Part shown: positions 34,622 through 43,705 of the stretch, one piece after another
How positions within the stretch are numbered: position 1 is the first letter of the stretch
Layout of the letters: each line of letters begins with the position of its first letter
NCBI GenBank assembly: GCA_021199655.1
Contig: JAJQHQ010000016.1
Location: 1 to 54,251, forward strand
Reading direction: 5' to 3'
Length of the DNA: 54,251 nucleotides
Source of the DNA: Lachnospiraceae bacterium
GTDB lineage: Bacteria > Bacillota > Clostridia > Lachnospirales > Lachnospiraceae
Position numbers and translations under genes: made by a program
Notes under the pieces: generated by a model
What the model was told of the DNA's origin: nothing
Database searches by the model: none
Seen by the model: the letters and a program-made list of their open reading frames with translations, nothing else

Positions 34622-34697
34622 CAGTCAGATGTCCTTCAGTGCGCCACATATGCCATGATATCCCGCCAGAAAAAGATGGCTTATTATCCATGAAAGC
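34622..34697 (-). repeat. Second copy of the IS110 3' end
   Basis: Over about 77 bp this matches 35852-35928, the tail of the IS110 transposase gene and its downstream sequence, with roughly 13 differences. On the minus strand it reads on as SFSGGISWHMWRTEGHLTVVG. It indicates that a related IS110 element once ended here. Confidence 0.75.
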
Positions 34698-34807
34698 TTC
34701 TCATTTTTTATGGTTGCGGCTCAAAAAGCTTCTCATTTTACTCATTGCTTCTCAAAAGCTTCTCATTTTTTCCGTTTACTTCTCAAAAGCTTCTCATTTT
34801 TCGGAAA
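34694..34807. repeat. Tandem array, about 31-bp period, of AAGCTTCTCATTTT
   Basis: AAGCTTCTCATTTT begins at 34694, 34726, 34756 and 34787 (steps of 32, 30 and 31 bp). TCAAA precedes the last three copies. The 9-12 bases between the conserved blocks differ. The array lies immediately after the 3' end of the truncated ATP-binding gene and next to the IS110 3' remnant. Confidence 0.85.
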
Positions 34808-34814
34808 CCCTGGA

Positions 34815-35933
34815 TTATTTTCTATAGAAAACTGTTGTTACCGAGTCCCCCTTCTTTTCCAATATATCTAATTCCACAAGACGTTGTATATATCTGGATG
34901 CTGTAGCCCTGGACTTTCCAATAATTATTTTCACGGTTTGTGTGTCCACTTCATCATGAACTTTCAAGTATTCCACAATCGGAAGCATTTTTGCTTTTTC
35001 CTTATCAGAAAGCCTTCTACTCAATATATCCATCATTCTGTCAACAGATTTCATCGCCTCTGCTGACAGCATATTTGTTGAAGTCATCGGTTCTTCTGAT
35101 CCTTCTTCCGGATACGTATCATAATACCTTCCATGTTTTAATAATTTCAGATACAGATCACAGGCATTGCAGACCAGCTCCACTCCGCCCTTCGGATTTG
35201 CATTGATAACCGGATATGGTGCCAAAGCCTGATCACATTCCATCTTTATTTTATCAAAACCGCTTCCCCAGGATTCAATTTCACCTGAACGATAAAACAC
35301 ATCTGCCATTTTGGGGTTATGTGGGATAGATGGATGACGCTCATACACTCTCGCAACATCGATTTTATCCGGCCACTGCCCATCATTCCAGATTGTAATC
35401 TTATCATCATAAACCCGAATCTGAATCGGTATCCCAGTCTCATACGCTTTATGGTTAACCGAATTCAACAGCACTTCCCTGAAACCTTCTTTTGGCCATA
35501 GAAACGTTTCTATTCTCTGCAATCCATTGTATGATATCAACGCCTTCAGATATTTTGTATAAATCAGGTCGATTGCCTTGTCCACCTGCATCATCAAGGG
35601 TCCGTGTATATCATCGGAGTAAATGATATCATCCACCTTATTCTGACCATAAGCCCCTGCCGGCGCAAAATAAGCGATTTTAATATAAGCTCCCGTCACA
35701 TACTGCTCCGGGTCCGGATGAAACATAAGTGCAGCCGCACGAACAAGACGATTATGGTCATACAGTTTTAAATCATGCAGCAATACGTCATCTGGTGCGG
35801 ATGCCTCTGCCTCCGTCATGCGTTTCTTCGCAACAGCTTTCTTTCGAAAAGCAGCCAGATATCCTTCGGGTGTGCCACATATACCATGATATTCCGACAG
35901 AAAAAGATAGCTAATCATCCATAAACGCCTCAC
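34815..35933 (-). pseudogene. 5'-truncated ATP-binding/winged-helix protein (Schlafen AlbA_2-type C-terminal part)
   Basis: The frame is open for 372 codons, but its beginning is IS110-derived sequence, so the true N-terminal part is gone. From about residue 25 onward it matches the C-terminal half of ATP-binding regulators: AVAKKRMTEAEASAPDD, then FAPAGAYGQNKVDDIIYSDDIHGPLMMQVD, the HATPase-like FREVLLNSVNHKAYETGIPIQIRVYDD with IWNDGQWP, and SWGSGFDKI. A C-terminal winged helix follows (VKIIIGKSRATASRYIQRLVELDILEKKG). Some protein may still be made from an ATG such as 35933, which lies inside the transposase gene, but the usual AlbA_2 domain is missing. Confidence 0.75.
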
Positions 35934-37302
35934 ATTCCTCTATGTGGTCTATCCAATCCAGGTTGTTGTTCTTCTTTTCCTTTGGAATACCTGTTACTTC
36001 CAGTATCTTATCTTCACTGAATGGGAATGTCTTTACCGTTATTTTCAGCCAGGGTTTCCCGTCTTTCCGCTCCAGTCCCTGGCAAATGGAAACGTTATTA
36101 TATTGGTGCAAAAACAAGACAGCAATCTGCCGGATATACTTTGCATCAACAGTGTCCCGGCTAAATACATGTTTTTTCACAAATGGTGCGATTTCCTCCT
36201 GCACCTTACTCATTGTCGCTTTTACTCTTTTATCAATCATATTCCACACAAGCCCATGGGCTACAGCTGACCTCGCTCCCTGAAACAGCCAGTACCTTAA
36301 CCGCTTGCGTCCCCTGCGGCTGATCCTGGTCTCCCCCGTATGCTTCCCGGAACTACATGCCACAAGGCCAAGCCCGCTCAGCTTCTGGAGCTCTTTTGCG
36401 TCATCAAAACGGCTTATATCACCAAGCTCCGAAAGGATGCCGCCCATGATGTTCTCACCTATACCCGGTATCTCCAGCACATTCTCCGTGTGCGGTATCT
36501 CCATGCACTTCTGGTGGAGCTTCTCCTCGATCTCTGACAGCTTCTCCGTCAGCCTTGTGATCTCTTCCGCATACCATTTCACTGGCTCCCTGTTTTCTTC
36601 TGCACCTTCCTTCAACCCGATACTCTCTTCAGCATATCGTACAAGTTCTTCTGCCTTTGCGTAACCGCGTCCCCTGAGTTTCGCATTATGCCAGATTTCC
36701 CTGATCCCTGCCGTTCCAAGCTTAAGAATATCCTTCGGAAATGGTGCTTCTTTCAGCAATGCAAGGCTGAAAGCACCATCTACTTTTCCGTATGCCTCTT
36801 TATATTCCGGAAAATAAATCTTCAACTCTCGGTGAAGCCGGTTCATACACCGGATTCGGTCTTCCGTAAGCTGATCCCTGAACAGGGCAAACCCGCGCAG
36901 ATCTGCATATATCCCTTCAGGCAGATAAGGCATCCCGTAGTTTCCATCTTTTACAAGATTTGCAATCAGTTTCGGATCTTTCCGGTCATCCTTTCGCTGG
37001 CTGTTATCCTCCACTTCCTTTGTCTGCTTTACCGCATAAGGATTTACCTGGACAACACTGATCTCCTGCGAGACCATCCACGAAGCGATCGCGAACCAGT
37101 AATGGCCTGTTGGCTCAAGGCCAAGAACGATCTGCTTCTTCCCATGCTTCGCCGCCAGTTCCACCGCCCAGCCTTTCGCTTTTCCAAATCCCTCCGCATT
37201 ATTCTCAAAAGCCAGCGCCTTCCTGCTGAGTTCACGCCCCCGCGTATCAATCGCCCTCACATAATGTGTTTCGCTGCCTATATCGCATCCAACTATAAGC
37301 AT
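35911..37302 (-). CDS. IS110-family DEDD transposase
   Basis: 463 residues, longer than most IS110 transposases. The RuvC-like DEDD site is visible: Asp7 in VGCDIGSETHY, Glu in LGLEPTGHYWF and the Asp pair in KDDRKDPKLIA. The C-terminal transposase_20 domain has LEIPGIGENIMGGILSELGDI, then LSGLGLVACSSGKHTG with the serine motif, and ISRRGRKRLRYWLFQGA. These enzymes insert DNA guided by a bridge RNA made from the element's own non-coding end. The frame appears intact and the element may be active. The start overlaps the small ORF by 10 bp. Confidence 0.95.
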   Translation of the reverse strand: MLIVGCDIGSETHYVRAIDTRGRELSRKALAFENNAEGFGKAKGWAVELAAKHGKKQIVLGLEPTGHYWFAIASWMVSQEISVVQVNPYAVKQTKEVEDNSQRKDDRKDPKLIANLVKDGNYGMPYLPEGIYADLRGFALFRDQLTEDRIRCMNRLHRELKIYFPEYKEAYGKVDGAFSLALLKEAPFPKDILKLGTAGIREIWHNAKLRGRGYAKAEELVRYAEESIGLKEGAEENREPVKWYAEEITRLTEKLSEIEEKLHQKCMEIPHTENVLEIPGIGENIMGGILSELGDISRFDDAKELQKLSGLGLVACSSGKHTGETRISRRGRKRLRYWLFQGARSAVAHGLVWNMIDKRVKATMSKVQEEIAPFVKKHVFSRDTVDAKYIRQIAVLFLHQYNNVSICQGLERKDGKPWLKITVKTFPFSEDKILEVTGIPKEKKNNNLDWIDHIEECEAFMDD

Positions 37303-37583
37303 GTCATCACTGATGAAGAAAATTTTTCGTTCTTCTTAAACTTGCCGGACGTTTCCAGATGGAGCCAGGTCTTTGCTTTCAGGTTTTCGGTAATCTCATC
37401 AATCTTACGAAGCAGTTCCTGATCACACAGCGCCAGCGTTGATCCCTGAACTTTTCCGTTCTTCGATTTTGATTCTTTGGCCTTCACGGCAGCTTTCTTC
37501 TCCCGGCGATAATCCGCTCTGGATTTTTTTACGCAATTTTCAGATTCTGCTTGCTTTTCGACGGTCTTTACATTAGTATTCAT
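37293..37583 (-). CDS. Small ORF coupled to the IS110 transposase
   Basis: 96 residues, highly charged and Lys-rich in the first half (ADYRREKKAAVKAKESKSKNGK), then a helical segment QELLRKIDEITENLKAKTWL. The ribosome binding site GAGAGG is present. It ends within the transposase start (10-bp overlap), so the two are probably co-translated. IS110 elements normally encode only the transposase. I know no function. It could simply be a translated leader. Confidence 0.5.
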   Translation of the reverse strand: MNTNVKTVEKQAESENCVKKSRADYRREKKAAVKAKESKSKNGKVQGSTLALCDQELLRKIDEITENLKAKTWLHLETSGKFKKNEKFSSSVMTCL

Positions 37584-37612
37584 TTCAGATACCTCTCGTT
37601 CGTTTAGATTAT

Positions 37613-37642
37613 TACCAACTGTCGGGTCAGTAACTATCTAAA
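37613..37642 (-). ncRNA. Candidate stem-loop of an IS110 bridge RNA
   Basis: TTTAGAT and ATCTAAA form an inverted pair with an internal TTAC/GGTAA match, upstream of the IS110 ORFs where bridge RNAs of the IS110 group are encoded. Assignment is by position and structure only. Confidence 0.3.
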
Positions 37643-37720
37643 TCTACTTGAGGTATTTTCTTTAGTCAAGCTTCACTATGCTTTATATTATACAGGAAGC
37701 TTTCATACCATAAATCAAAA

Positions 37721-37764
37721 GACGGCAATATTTCCTTTTTGAGATTCAGAAACATTGCCGCGTC
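37721..37764 (-). terminator. Intrinsic terminator after ftsH
   Basis: Minus strand GACGCGGCAAT pairs with ATTGCCGTC (one two-base bulge) and is followed by TTTTG. It begins about 20 bp past the ftsH stop. Confidence 0.7.
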
Positions 37765-37783
37765 ATTTGCAAAAAAATTGTAA

Positions 37784-39598
37784 CTATTCTTCTGCAGCAA
37801 AGAGCGCCTCGAATTCTTCCCTGCCTATCTTTTCCTTCTCGATCAGCAGCTCCGCACTCGCGTGGAGCACATCGATGTGCGCCGAGATCATCTCACGTGC
37901 TTTTTCATGTGACTCATCGACAATGCGCTTCACTTCCTCATCGATCAGGGACGTGATCTTCTCGCCGTACGCGCGGGCGTGTGCAAGGTCTCTTCCGATA
38001 AATACCTGATCATCCTCGTTGTCGTAATTGATCAGACCGACTTTTTCCGACATACCGTATTTGGTCACCATCGCGCGGGCGATCGCGGTCGCCTGCTTGA
38101 TATCCTGTGAAGCGCCGGTCGTCACATCGCCGATGACCAGCTCCTCCGCAACCCGGCCGCCGAGGCTGACGATGATATTCTGCTCCATCTGGCCTTTGGT
38201 ATTGAACATCTCATCCTTTTCCGGAAGCGGCATCGTATAGCCGGCAGCACCCCGTCCCGTCGGTATGATGGAAACCGTATGCACCGGCCCGACATCCGGC
38301 AGCAGATGAAACAGAATGGCGTGTCCGGATTCGTGATATGCGGTAATCCGCTTCTCCTTCTCGGAGATCACGCGGCTTTTTTTCTCCGCACCGATCCCAA
38401 CCTTGATAAACGCGCGGTTGATGTCCGACTGACAGATATAGGCGCGCTTCTCTTTTGCGGCCATGATGGCAGCCTCATTCATCAGATTCTCCAGGTCCGC
38501 GCCGGTAAAGCCCGCCGTCGTCCGCGCGGTCTCCTTTAAGTCGACATCATCCGCCAGCGGCTTTCCTTTTGAATGAACCTCCAGAATCTCCTCCCGACCT
38601 TTGATGTCCGGCCGCCCCACCGATACCTGACGGTCAAAACGTCCCGGACGAAGGATGGCAGGATCAAGGATGTCCACACGGTTCGTTGCGGCCATCACAA
38701 TAATGCCCTCGTTGACACCGAAGCCGTCCATCTCCACCAGCAGCTGGTTCAGCGTCTGCTCGCGCTCGTCATGTCCGCCGCCCATACCGGTGCCGCGCCG
38801 TCTTGCCACCGCGTCGATCTCATCAATAAAGACGATGCAGGGCTGGTGTTTTTTCGCTTCCTCAAACAGATCGCGCACACGGGATGCGCCGACGCCGACA
38901 AACATTTCCACAAAATCCGAACCGGATATGGAGAAAAACGGAACGCCCGCCTCCCCGGCGACTGCCTTCGCGAGCAGTGTCTTGCCGGTGCCCGGAGGCC
39001 CCACCAGGATCACGCCCTTGGGGATGCGCGCCCCGATCTGGACAAAGCGGTCCGGCTCCTTCAAAAAGGATATGATCTCCTCGAGGTCTTCTTTTTCTTC
39101 TTTTAATCCGGCCACATTCTCAAAGGTCACCCGTTTTGCGTCCGGAGAGATCATTTTCGCCCGGCTTTTGCCGAAATTCATCATCCGGGAATTGCCGCCG
39201 CCCGCCTGCCGGTTCATCATCGTGAACATCACGATCATCACCACGCAGATGATCACGGTCGGAAACAGCCAGGTCAGCACCGCGCTCTCGCGCTCCACAT
39301 CCTCGATCTCCGGCACGATCTCATAAGCTTCCAGTTCTTCCGCCACGGTCTCGACATTCAGCACATTCACATAGCGGACGTCCCCCGTCTTCAGCACGAT
39401 CTTCAGAGTACCGGTCGGCGTCTCCTCATTGGGCGTGATCGTGATCGCCGCAACCTCATCGTTTTCCAGCGCTTCGGTCAGCTCACTGCTGTTCCATGTC
39501 TGCGCGGCCTCCATCCCGCCGCGGAACGTCATAAGAAGGATCAGGATGATCAGGACGCCCGCCAGATACAGTCCGATCCCTTTCGCGTTTTTCGTCAA
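37784..39598 (-). CDS. ftsH: ATP-dependent zinc metalloprotease FtsH
   Basis: 604 residues, typical length. A membrane-bound AAA+ protease that degrades misfolded membrane proteins and some regulators. Two spans flank a short extracytoplasmic domain (residues 8-25 and about 108-128). The AAA domain has Walker [12 protein letters not shown], Walker [11 protein letters not shown] and the second-region motif [19 protein letters not shown]. The protease site is [10 protein letters not shown]. The start codon is TTG at 39598, with AGGAG about 10 nt upstream. It is the last gene of the spoIIE-tilS-hpt-ftsH run, the same order as in B. subtilis. Confidence 0.97.
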   Translation of the reverse strand: MTKNAKGIGLYLAGVLIILILLMTFRGGMEAAQTWNSSELTEALENDEVAAITITPNEETPTGTLKIVLKTGDVRYVNVLNVETVAEELEAYEIVPEIEDVERESAVLTWLFPTVIICVVMIVMFTMMNRQAGGGNSRMMNFGKSRAKMISPDAKRVTFENVAGLKEEKEDLEEIISFLKEPDRFVQIGARIPKGVILVGPPGTGKTLLAKAVAGEAGVPFFSISGSDFVEMFVGVGASRVRDLFEEAKKHQPCIVFIDEIDAVARRRGTGMGGGHDEREQTLNQLLVEMDGFGVNEGIIVMAATNRVDILDPAILRPGRFDRQVSVGRPDIKGREEILEVHSKGKPLADDVDLKETARTTAGFTGADLENLMNEAAIMAAKEKRAYICQSDINRAFIKVGIGAEKKSRVISEKEKRITAYHESGHAILFHLLPDVGPVHTVSIIPTGRGAAGYTMPLPEKDEMFNTKGQMEQNIIVSLGGRVAEELVIGDVTTGASQDIKQATAIARAMVTKYGMSEKVGLINYDNEDDQVFIGRDLAHARAYGEKITSLIDEEVKRIVDESHEKAREMISAHIDVLHASAELLIEKEKIGREEFEALFAAEE

Positions 39599-39714
39599 TT
39601 CTTTGCATCTCCTGTCTATCGTATTCGCGCTGCTGCCATATCCCTTTCCGGACAGTCAGTTCATGCTGTGCCATTCAGACACTGTATCAGCAAACAGAAC
39701 TCACTCTCATCTGC

Positions 39715-40242
39715 TCAGTCCGAAAAAGTCACCACGCCGATAAATGGCAGATTCCGGTATTTCTGCGCATAATCCAGACCATACCCTACGACAAATTCAT
39801 CCGGAATATTGAAGCAGGTATAGTCTACCACTACCTGTGAGATCCGCCGTTCCGGCTTGTCAAGCAGCGTGCAGAGGCGCACGGAGGCCGGATTCCTTTT
39901 TTCGAGGATCTCGATCAGATAGCTTAAGGTCCGGCCGGAATCGATAATATCCTCCACGATCAGCACATTCTTGCCATCAAGCGGCTCATCCAGATCCTTC
40001 ACGATCTTCACCACGCCGCTTGATTTTGTATCATTGCCATAGCTGCTCACCGACATAAAATCCATCGTCACCGGCACCGTGATCCGCTTTGCCAGCTCGC
40101 ACATAAAAAAGACAGCGCCCTTGAGCACGCAGATGAGGTGTACTTCCTGTCCTGCGTAATCTCTGCTGATCTGTCCCGCAACCTCTTCAATCCTCTGGTC
40201 GACCTCCTGCTCCGTCAGCAGGATCTTTACGTTTTCCTTCAT
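39715..40242 (-). CDS. hpt: Hypoxanthine phosphoribosyltransferase
   Basis: 175 residues from the ATG at 40242; the adjacent GTG at 40245 is too close to AGGAG. It converts hypoxanthine or guanine plus PRPP to IMP or GMP. The PRPP motif is VLIVEDIIDSGRTLSYL. Other hallmarks are LICVLKGAVFFMCELA, MDFMSVSSYG and the C-terminal DEFVVGYGLDYAQKYRNLPFIG. It lies between tilS and ftsH, as in many Firmicutes. Confidence 0.96.
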   Translation of the reverse strand: MKENVKILLTEQEVDQRIEEVAGQISRDYAGQEVHLICVLKGAVFFMCELAKRITVPVTMDFMSVSSYGNDTKSSGVVKIVKDLDEPLDGKNVLIVEDIIDSGRTLSYLIEILEKRNPASVRLCTLLDKPERRISQVVVDYTCFNIPDEFVVGYGLDYAQKYRNLPFIGVVTFSD

Positions 40243-40319
40243 CACTTTTCTCCTGATTTGTATCTGGTCAGTACCTTAGCAGTTATCCTGATGTGATCCA
40301 GACTCCTTTGGGCTTGAAT

Positions 40320-41966
40320 TTATGAAATACCATCGCCCGCCAAAGCAATCTTCAGCACCTGCCGTGTTTCATCCGTGACCTTTGCAGCCTCGCTGAGCCG
40401 CCATCCGACCGCCCAGAGAATGTGTGATCCGTCTGCCAGCAGCAGAATCCGGTCACGCTTATCCCGCGGAATCTTCTGATCGATCAGATAGTCCTTCAGC
40501 TTTTTCTTCCCGCCCTCAGCGTTCACCACCAGATAATCCCCCGGCTGCCTGGTCCGAAAAAGCAAATTATCTTTTATTGTATCATAGGAAATCCATTTCG
40601 TATACTTTTTTTCTTCCAAAAAACATTTTTTTAGCTCCGGTGAATTGGGCATCAGCTCCGTCGTCACAGAAATGCCGCCATAAATACTGCCCGCAATTCC
40701 ATCCGGTGAGATCTGCCCCGGGACCGGAAGTTCGATTGCCGCGCACTCTCCAGCCTTCCTCTTTCCGCTGTCGGTTTCCGGAACATTATCACTGTCGGAC
40801 AGGGCGAAGCCGGCTGAGTTTTCGCCTGCACATGCGGAGCCCATCCTCATTCCTGCCGCCCCCCTGTGCTTCAGAAACCGCAGGATCCCATCCTCCCGCA
40901 CCACGCGGATACCGCCGGGCAGGTCACAGCGCTTTCCGCAGTCCATATCCGTAAGTTCTTCGAGCATGTGAATATGTACCGCGCCGATATTTTTAAGGCC
41001 GCTTTTCTTATTCCCGTCAGCGCATAGCTGGAGCGCGCGTCTCAGCAGCTCCTGCCGGATCAGGCGTTCTTCTTTTTTATATGCTTCCAGCCGGATCACT
41101 ACGGAACGCTCTGACCGAAAGCCAATCCTGGATTGCGGAACCCGTTGCGGCGGCTGATCCGCGCTTTCGCCTTCTGCTGCGATGCAGCGCCCGGCGGTCT
41201 CGTCCGTATCTTCGTCTTCCACAGCGATGCAGCGCCCAGCAGCCTCATCCGTCATCCGATCAATATAGTCCTGCACATCGCGAAGCCTGTCCGCCGCCTC
41301 CGCGATATGCCGCGACGCCTGCGGATTCAGATCTCTTTCCATCTGCGGAAGCAGGGAAAGCCGAATCCGGTTCCTCGTATATTCCGTCTCCAGATTGGTG
41401 CGGTCTGTTCTCCAGAGTAGTCCCGCCCTTTGCAGGCAGTCCTCAATATCCTTCCGTTCCGTAAAAAGAAGCGGACGAATCCGGTTCCCCTGCACAGGGC
41501 GAATTCCGCCCAGTCCTTTTAATGAGCTTCCGCGTGCCAGATTCCAGAGTACGGTCTCCGCCTGATCGTTCCGGTTGTGTGCCACAGCAATCCGATCCGC
41601 GTTCCATTCTCTGCCGGTCTCCTCAAAAATACGATAGCGCTCCGCCCGGGCCGCTTCCTCAATGGAAAGGCCTTCCATATCTGCTCTCTGACGAACCCTG
41701 GCCGCTGCGACACGGCAGGGGAGCTTCCATCCGGCGCACAGTTGTTCCACAAACTCCGCATCCTCAAGGCTCTCCCGGCCGCGCAGTCCATGCTCCACAT
41801 GGACCACGAGCAGTTCAAACGGCACTTTGCGGCGATAACATCGAAGGGCGTACAAAAGGCAGACCGAATCCGCACCGCCGGACACCCCGGCGATCACCCG
41901 CATCCCAGGCTCGATCATATGATATTCTTCTATTGTGCGAAAAATGGTTTGAATCAGATCGTCCAT
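40320..41966 (-). CDS. tilS: tRNA(Ile)-lysidine synthetase
   Basis: 548 residues, longer than the usual 430-480. It modifies C34 of the minor isoleucine tRNA to lysidine, changing its codon from AUG to AUA. The ATP-binding PP-loop is VSGGADSVCLL near residue 30, followed by VVHVEHGLRGRES, AVAHNRNDQAETVLWNLARGSSLKGLGGI and RTDRTNLETEYTRNRIRLSLLP. The C-terminal domain ends SHILWAVGWRLSEAAKV. The excess length comes from two inserts: a tandem duplication of a DE.AGRCIA.E unit near residues 240-275, and a Ser/Ala/Gly/Asp-rich stretch near 370-412. The ribosome binding site is GGGAGG. Confidence 0.94.
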   Translation of the reverse strand: MDDLIQTIFRTIEEYHMIEPGMRVIAGVSGGADSVCLLYALRCYRRKVPFELLVVHVEHGLRGRESLEDAEFVEQLCAGWKLPCRVAAARVRQRADMEGLSIEEAARAERYRIFEETGREWNADRIAVAHNRNDQAETVLWNLARGSSLKGLGGIRPVQGNRIRPLLFTERKDIEDCLQRAGLLWRTDRTNLETEYTRNRIRLSLLPQMERDLNPQASRHIAEAADRLRDVQDYIDRMTDEAAGRCIAVEDEDTDETAGRCIAAEGESADQPPQRVPQSRIGFRSERSVVIRLEAYKKEERLIRQELLRRALQLCADGNKKSGLKNIGAVHIHMLEELTDMDCGKRCDLPGGIRVVREDGILRFLKHRGAAGMRMGSACAGENSAGFALSDSDNVPETDSGKRKAGECAAIELPVPGQISPDGIAGSIYGGISVTTELMPNSPELKKCFLEEKKYTKWISYDTIKDNLLFRTRQPGDYLVVNAEGGKKKLKDYLIDQKIPRDKRDRILLLADGSHILWAVGWRLSEAAKVTDETRQVLKIALAGDGIS

Positions 41967-42038
41967 GTTTTATATGCCTCCCGCCAAAATCCTTCCGCCG
42001 AACCGGCACTCCAACCGCAGGCCATTCCCGGCCGCATT

Positions 42039-43433
42039 TTATTTCTCCCAGATCGTGCCGACCAGAATGGTCATGTCGTCCCGCGCGTTCAGCTCCTGCA
42101 TCAGATACACCCGCTCCATCAGCCGTCTGGCGTACTCCTGCGCGTTGCGCGTCACCAGACGGACGATCAGCTCGGCCATCGCCTGCTCACGGTCTTCTCC
42201 CGGCATCGCATCCAGCACACCGTCTGTCATCATGATGATGTTGTCCCCCGGCTCCAGCTGCCGGTGCATGCTCTCATAATTCGACTGCTGCAGTACACCG
42301 GTCGGAAACGAGTTCGCGCGGATCACCTCAATCTGCCCGTCCTTTCGGATAAATGACGGGGCAGCACCGGATTTCATCATATCACATCTGGCATTATATA
42401 AGTCAACCATACATAAGTCAATCGTGGAAAAAACCGGGCTGTTGTTCTGCAGCAGCATGCCGGAATTCAAAAGCCGCACCGCACTCTCCTGCGGAAAACC
42501 GGCAGCAAGAAACTGCTCCAGAAGCTCGATCACCTTTTCACTTTCAAGATTTGCCGCCGTACCGGAGCCCATTCCGTCCGCAAGGCTCATCACCACTTTG
42601 CCCGTATCCTTCTGCAGCAGTGTATAATTGTCTCCGGACACCAGTTCTCCGGCTTTTGTGATATGCGAAACACCGCAAAAAAACTGATATTTTGTATCCG
42701 GGACAAAATGAAAAAGCATCGGTTCCGCGGTGACTGCCGGGCGGCAGTTGAACGCCGGACACATCCTTTCCTGACAGCAGTCAGAAAGTGCCTCGGCAAC
42801 GGATCTGGCTGAAACTATGCTTCCCTTCTCATAATGCCTTTTTATATGGAGCGTCAGATAATACTCCTGTCTGTCAGCTTCCTGCCGAAACGCCCGAACC
42901 GCATCTACTTCTACATGCAGGAACCATAATTCCCTTTTCAGTCTCCCGGCAATCCGTTCTTCACTCTGCGGCAGGGAAGTGAACCCTTCCGCTGTCCTCT
43001 TCAGAAGCTCTGCTGTCCGGGCAATCTGTTCACCAGCAGCCTGCCTCTGCTCCAGCATACGGTTGCTCCAGAGCAGATTCGTGCGTGCCTCTTCATATCC
43101 TGTCAAAAGCGCCAGCTCCAGCTGCCCGGGCCGCTCACATTTTTTCTGAAGAAGCCTTCTTAGCTCTGCAGAAAATTCACCGCTTTGTTCCATTTCCTTC
43201 AAAAGCTCATACAGCATCCTGCAATGCTCAAAATACGCCCCGCCCCAGCAGCCGCTCTCTCCCCTGCAGCCTGAACATGCCCGATTCCTCACATTCTCAA
43301 ACAATACCTGCAGCTCCTCATCTCCCAGCCGTTCCTTCTGACAGGGCAGCTTTTCAAACAGCTTTGCCAGTGAAAAAAACGCCTCCGCAGCCTGTTCCAT
43401 CTGTTCCTGTTCCGGCTGTACCCATTCGCTCAT
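42039..43433 (-). CDS. spoIIE: Stage II sporulation protein E, PP2C phosphatase form without the membrane domain
   Basis: 464 residues. The start matches the cytoplasmic region that follows the membrane domain in full-length SpoIIE, including the Cys cluster (C53, C56, C62 in RACSGCRGESGCW). The PP2C-type phosphatase has its metal ligands: SLADGMGSG at 284-290, IIMMTDGVLDAM and ARDDMTILVG. SpoIIE dephosphorylates SpoIIAA to release sigma F in the forespore. Bacillus SpoIIE is over 800 residues with ten membrane spans. Here none are predicted, the ribosome binding site (AAAGGGG) and ATG are well placed, and upstream DNA is non-coding. The substrate pathway (spoIIAA-spoIIAB-sigF) is present 8 kb away. 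Confidence 0.9.
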   Translation of the reverse strand: MSEWVQPEQEQMEQAAEAFFSLAKLFEKLPCQKERLGDEELQVLFENVRNRACSGCRGESGCWGGAYFEHCRMLYELLKEMEQSGEFSAELRRLLQKKCERPGQLELALLTGYEEARTNLLWSNRMLEQRQAAGEQIARTAELLKRTAEGFTSLPQSEERIAGRLKRELWFLHVEVDAVRAFRQEADRQEYYLTLHIKRHYEKGSIVSARSVAEALSDCCQERMCPAFNCRPAVTAEPMLFHFVPDTKYQFFCGVSHITKAGELVSGDNYTLLQKDTGKVVMSLADGMGSGTAANLESEKVIELLEQFLAAGFPQESAVRLLNSGMLLQNNSPVFSTIDLCMVDLYNARCDMMKSGAAPSFIRKDGQIEVIRANSFPTGVLQQSNYESMHRQLEPGDNIIMMTDGVLDAMPGEDREQAMAELIVRLVTRNAQEYARRLMERVYLMQELNARDDMTILVGTIWEK

Positions 43434-43462
43434 CTTACATTCTCCCCTTTCGTCCGCACCTG

Positions 43463-43489
43463 GTAACGGTTCAGTACCTTCACAGTTAC
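43463..43489. repeat. Dispersed palindromic repeat, GTAACGGT/ACAGTTAC arms
   Basis: It matches the copies at 23124, 44060 and 45163, with one mismatch in the left arm. A second partial unit (TTCACGGTTACGG) follows immediately. It lies just upstream of the spoIIE ribosome binding site. Confidence 0.85.
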
Positions 43490-43656
43490 CTCATCTTCAC
43501 GGTTACGGTTTCTTATCATATCACCCGGCAGCCGCGTGATCTGTCAAAATCTGTCAGGGAAAATAATTCTGCGATCGAGTAGGGGAACACTTTCCCTATC
43601 CGCCTGCGCCGGCCGCGAGTGGCAAAACCACTAATTTCCTTTCGCGGCCGTGTGCA

Positions 43657-43690
43657 TAAAAAAAGACGCGGAATGAAACTATTCCGCGTC
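43657..43690 (-). terminator. Strong intrinsic terminator after divIC
   Basis: Minus strand GACGCGGAAT pairs perfectly with ATTCCGCGTC across a six-base loop, followed by TTTTTTT. It separates divIC from spoIIE. Confidence 0.92.
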
Positions 43691-43705
43691 CCGCTATTGC
43701 CACCA

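Larger units (their letters stand above)
35852..37650 (-). mobile_element. IS110-family insertion sequence (ends approximate)
   Basis: It contains the transposase gene, a small upstream ORF and about 60 bp of non-coding sequence upstream. The right boundary is set by homology to the solo 3' end at 34622-34697. The left boundary is estimated. IS110 elements lack terminal inverted repeats and make little or no target duplication, which fits. Insertion or associated deletion truncated the ATP-binding gene on the 3' side. Confidence 0.75.

Noticed and set aside
34694-34807. CRISPR array
   Set aside because: The conserved block is only about 14-20 bp and the spacers about 10 bp, too short for CRISPR, and no cas gene is nearby.
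43434-43705. A missing membrane domain of SpoIIE encoded just upstream
   Set aside because: Only repeats and the divIC terminator are present, and no frame encodes hydrophobic segments.
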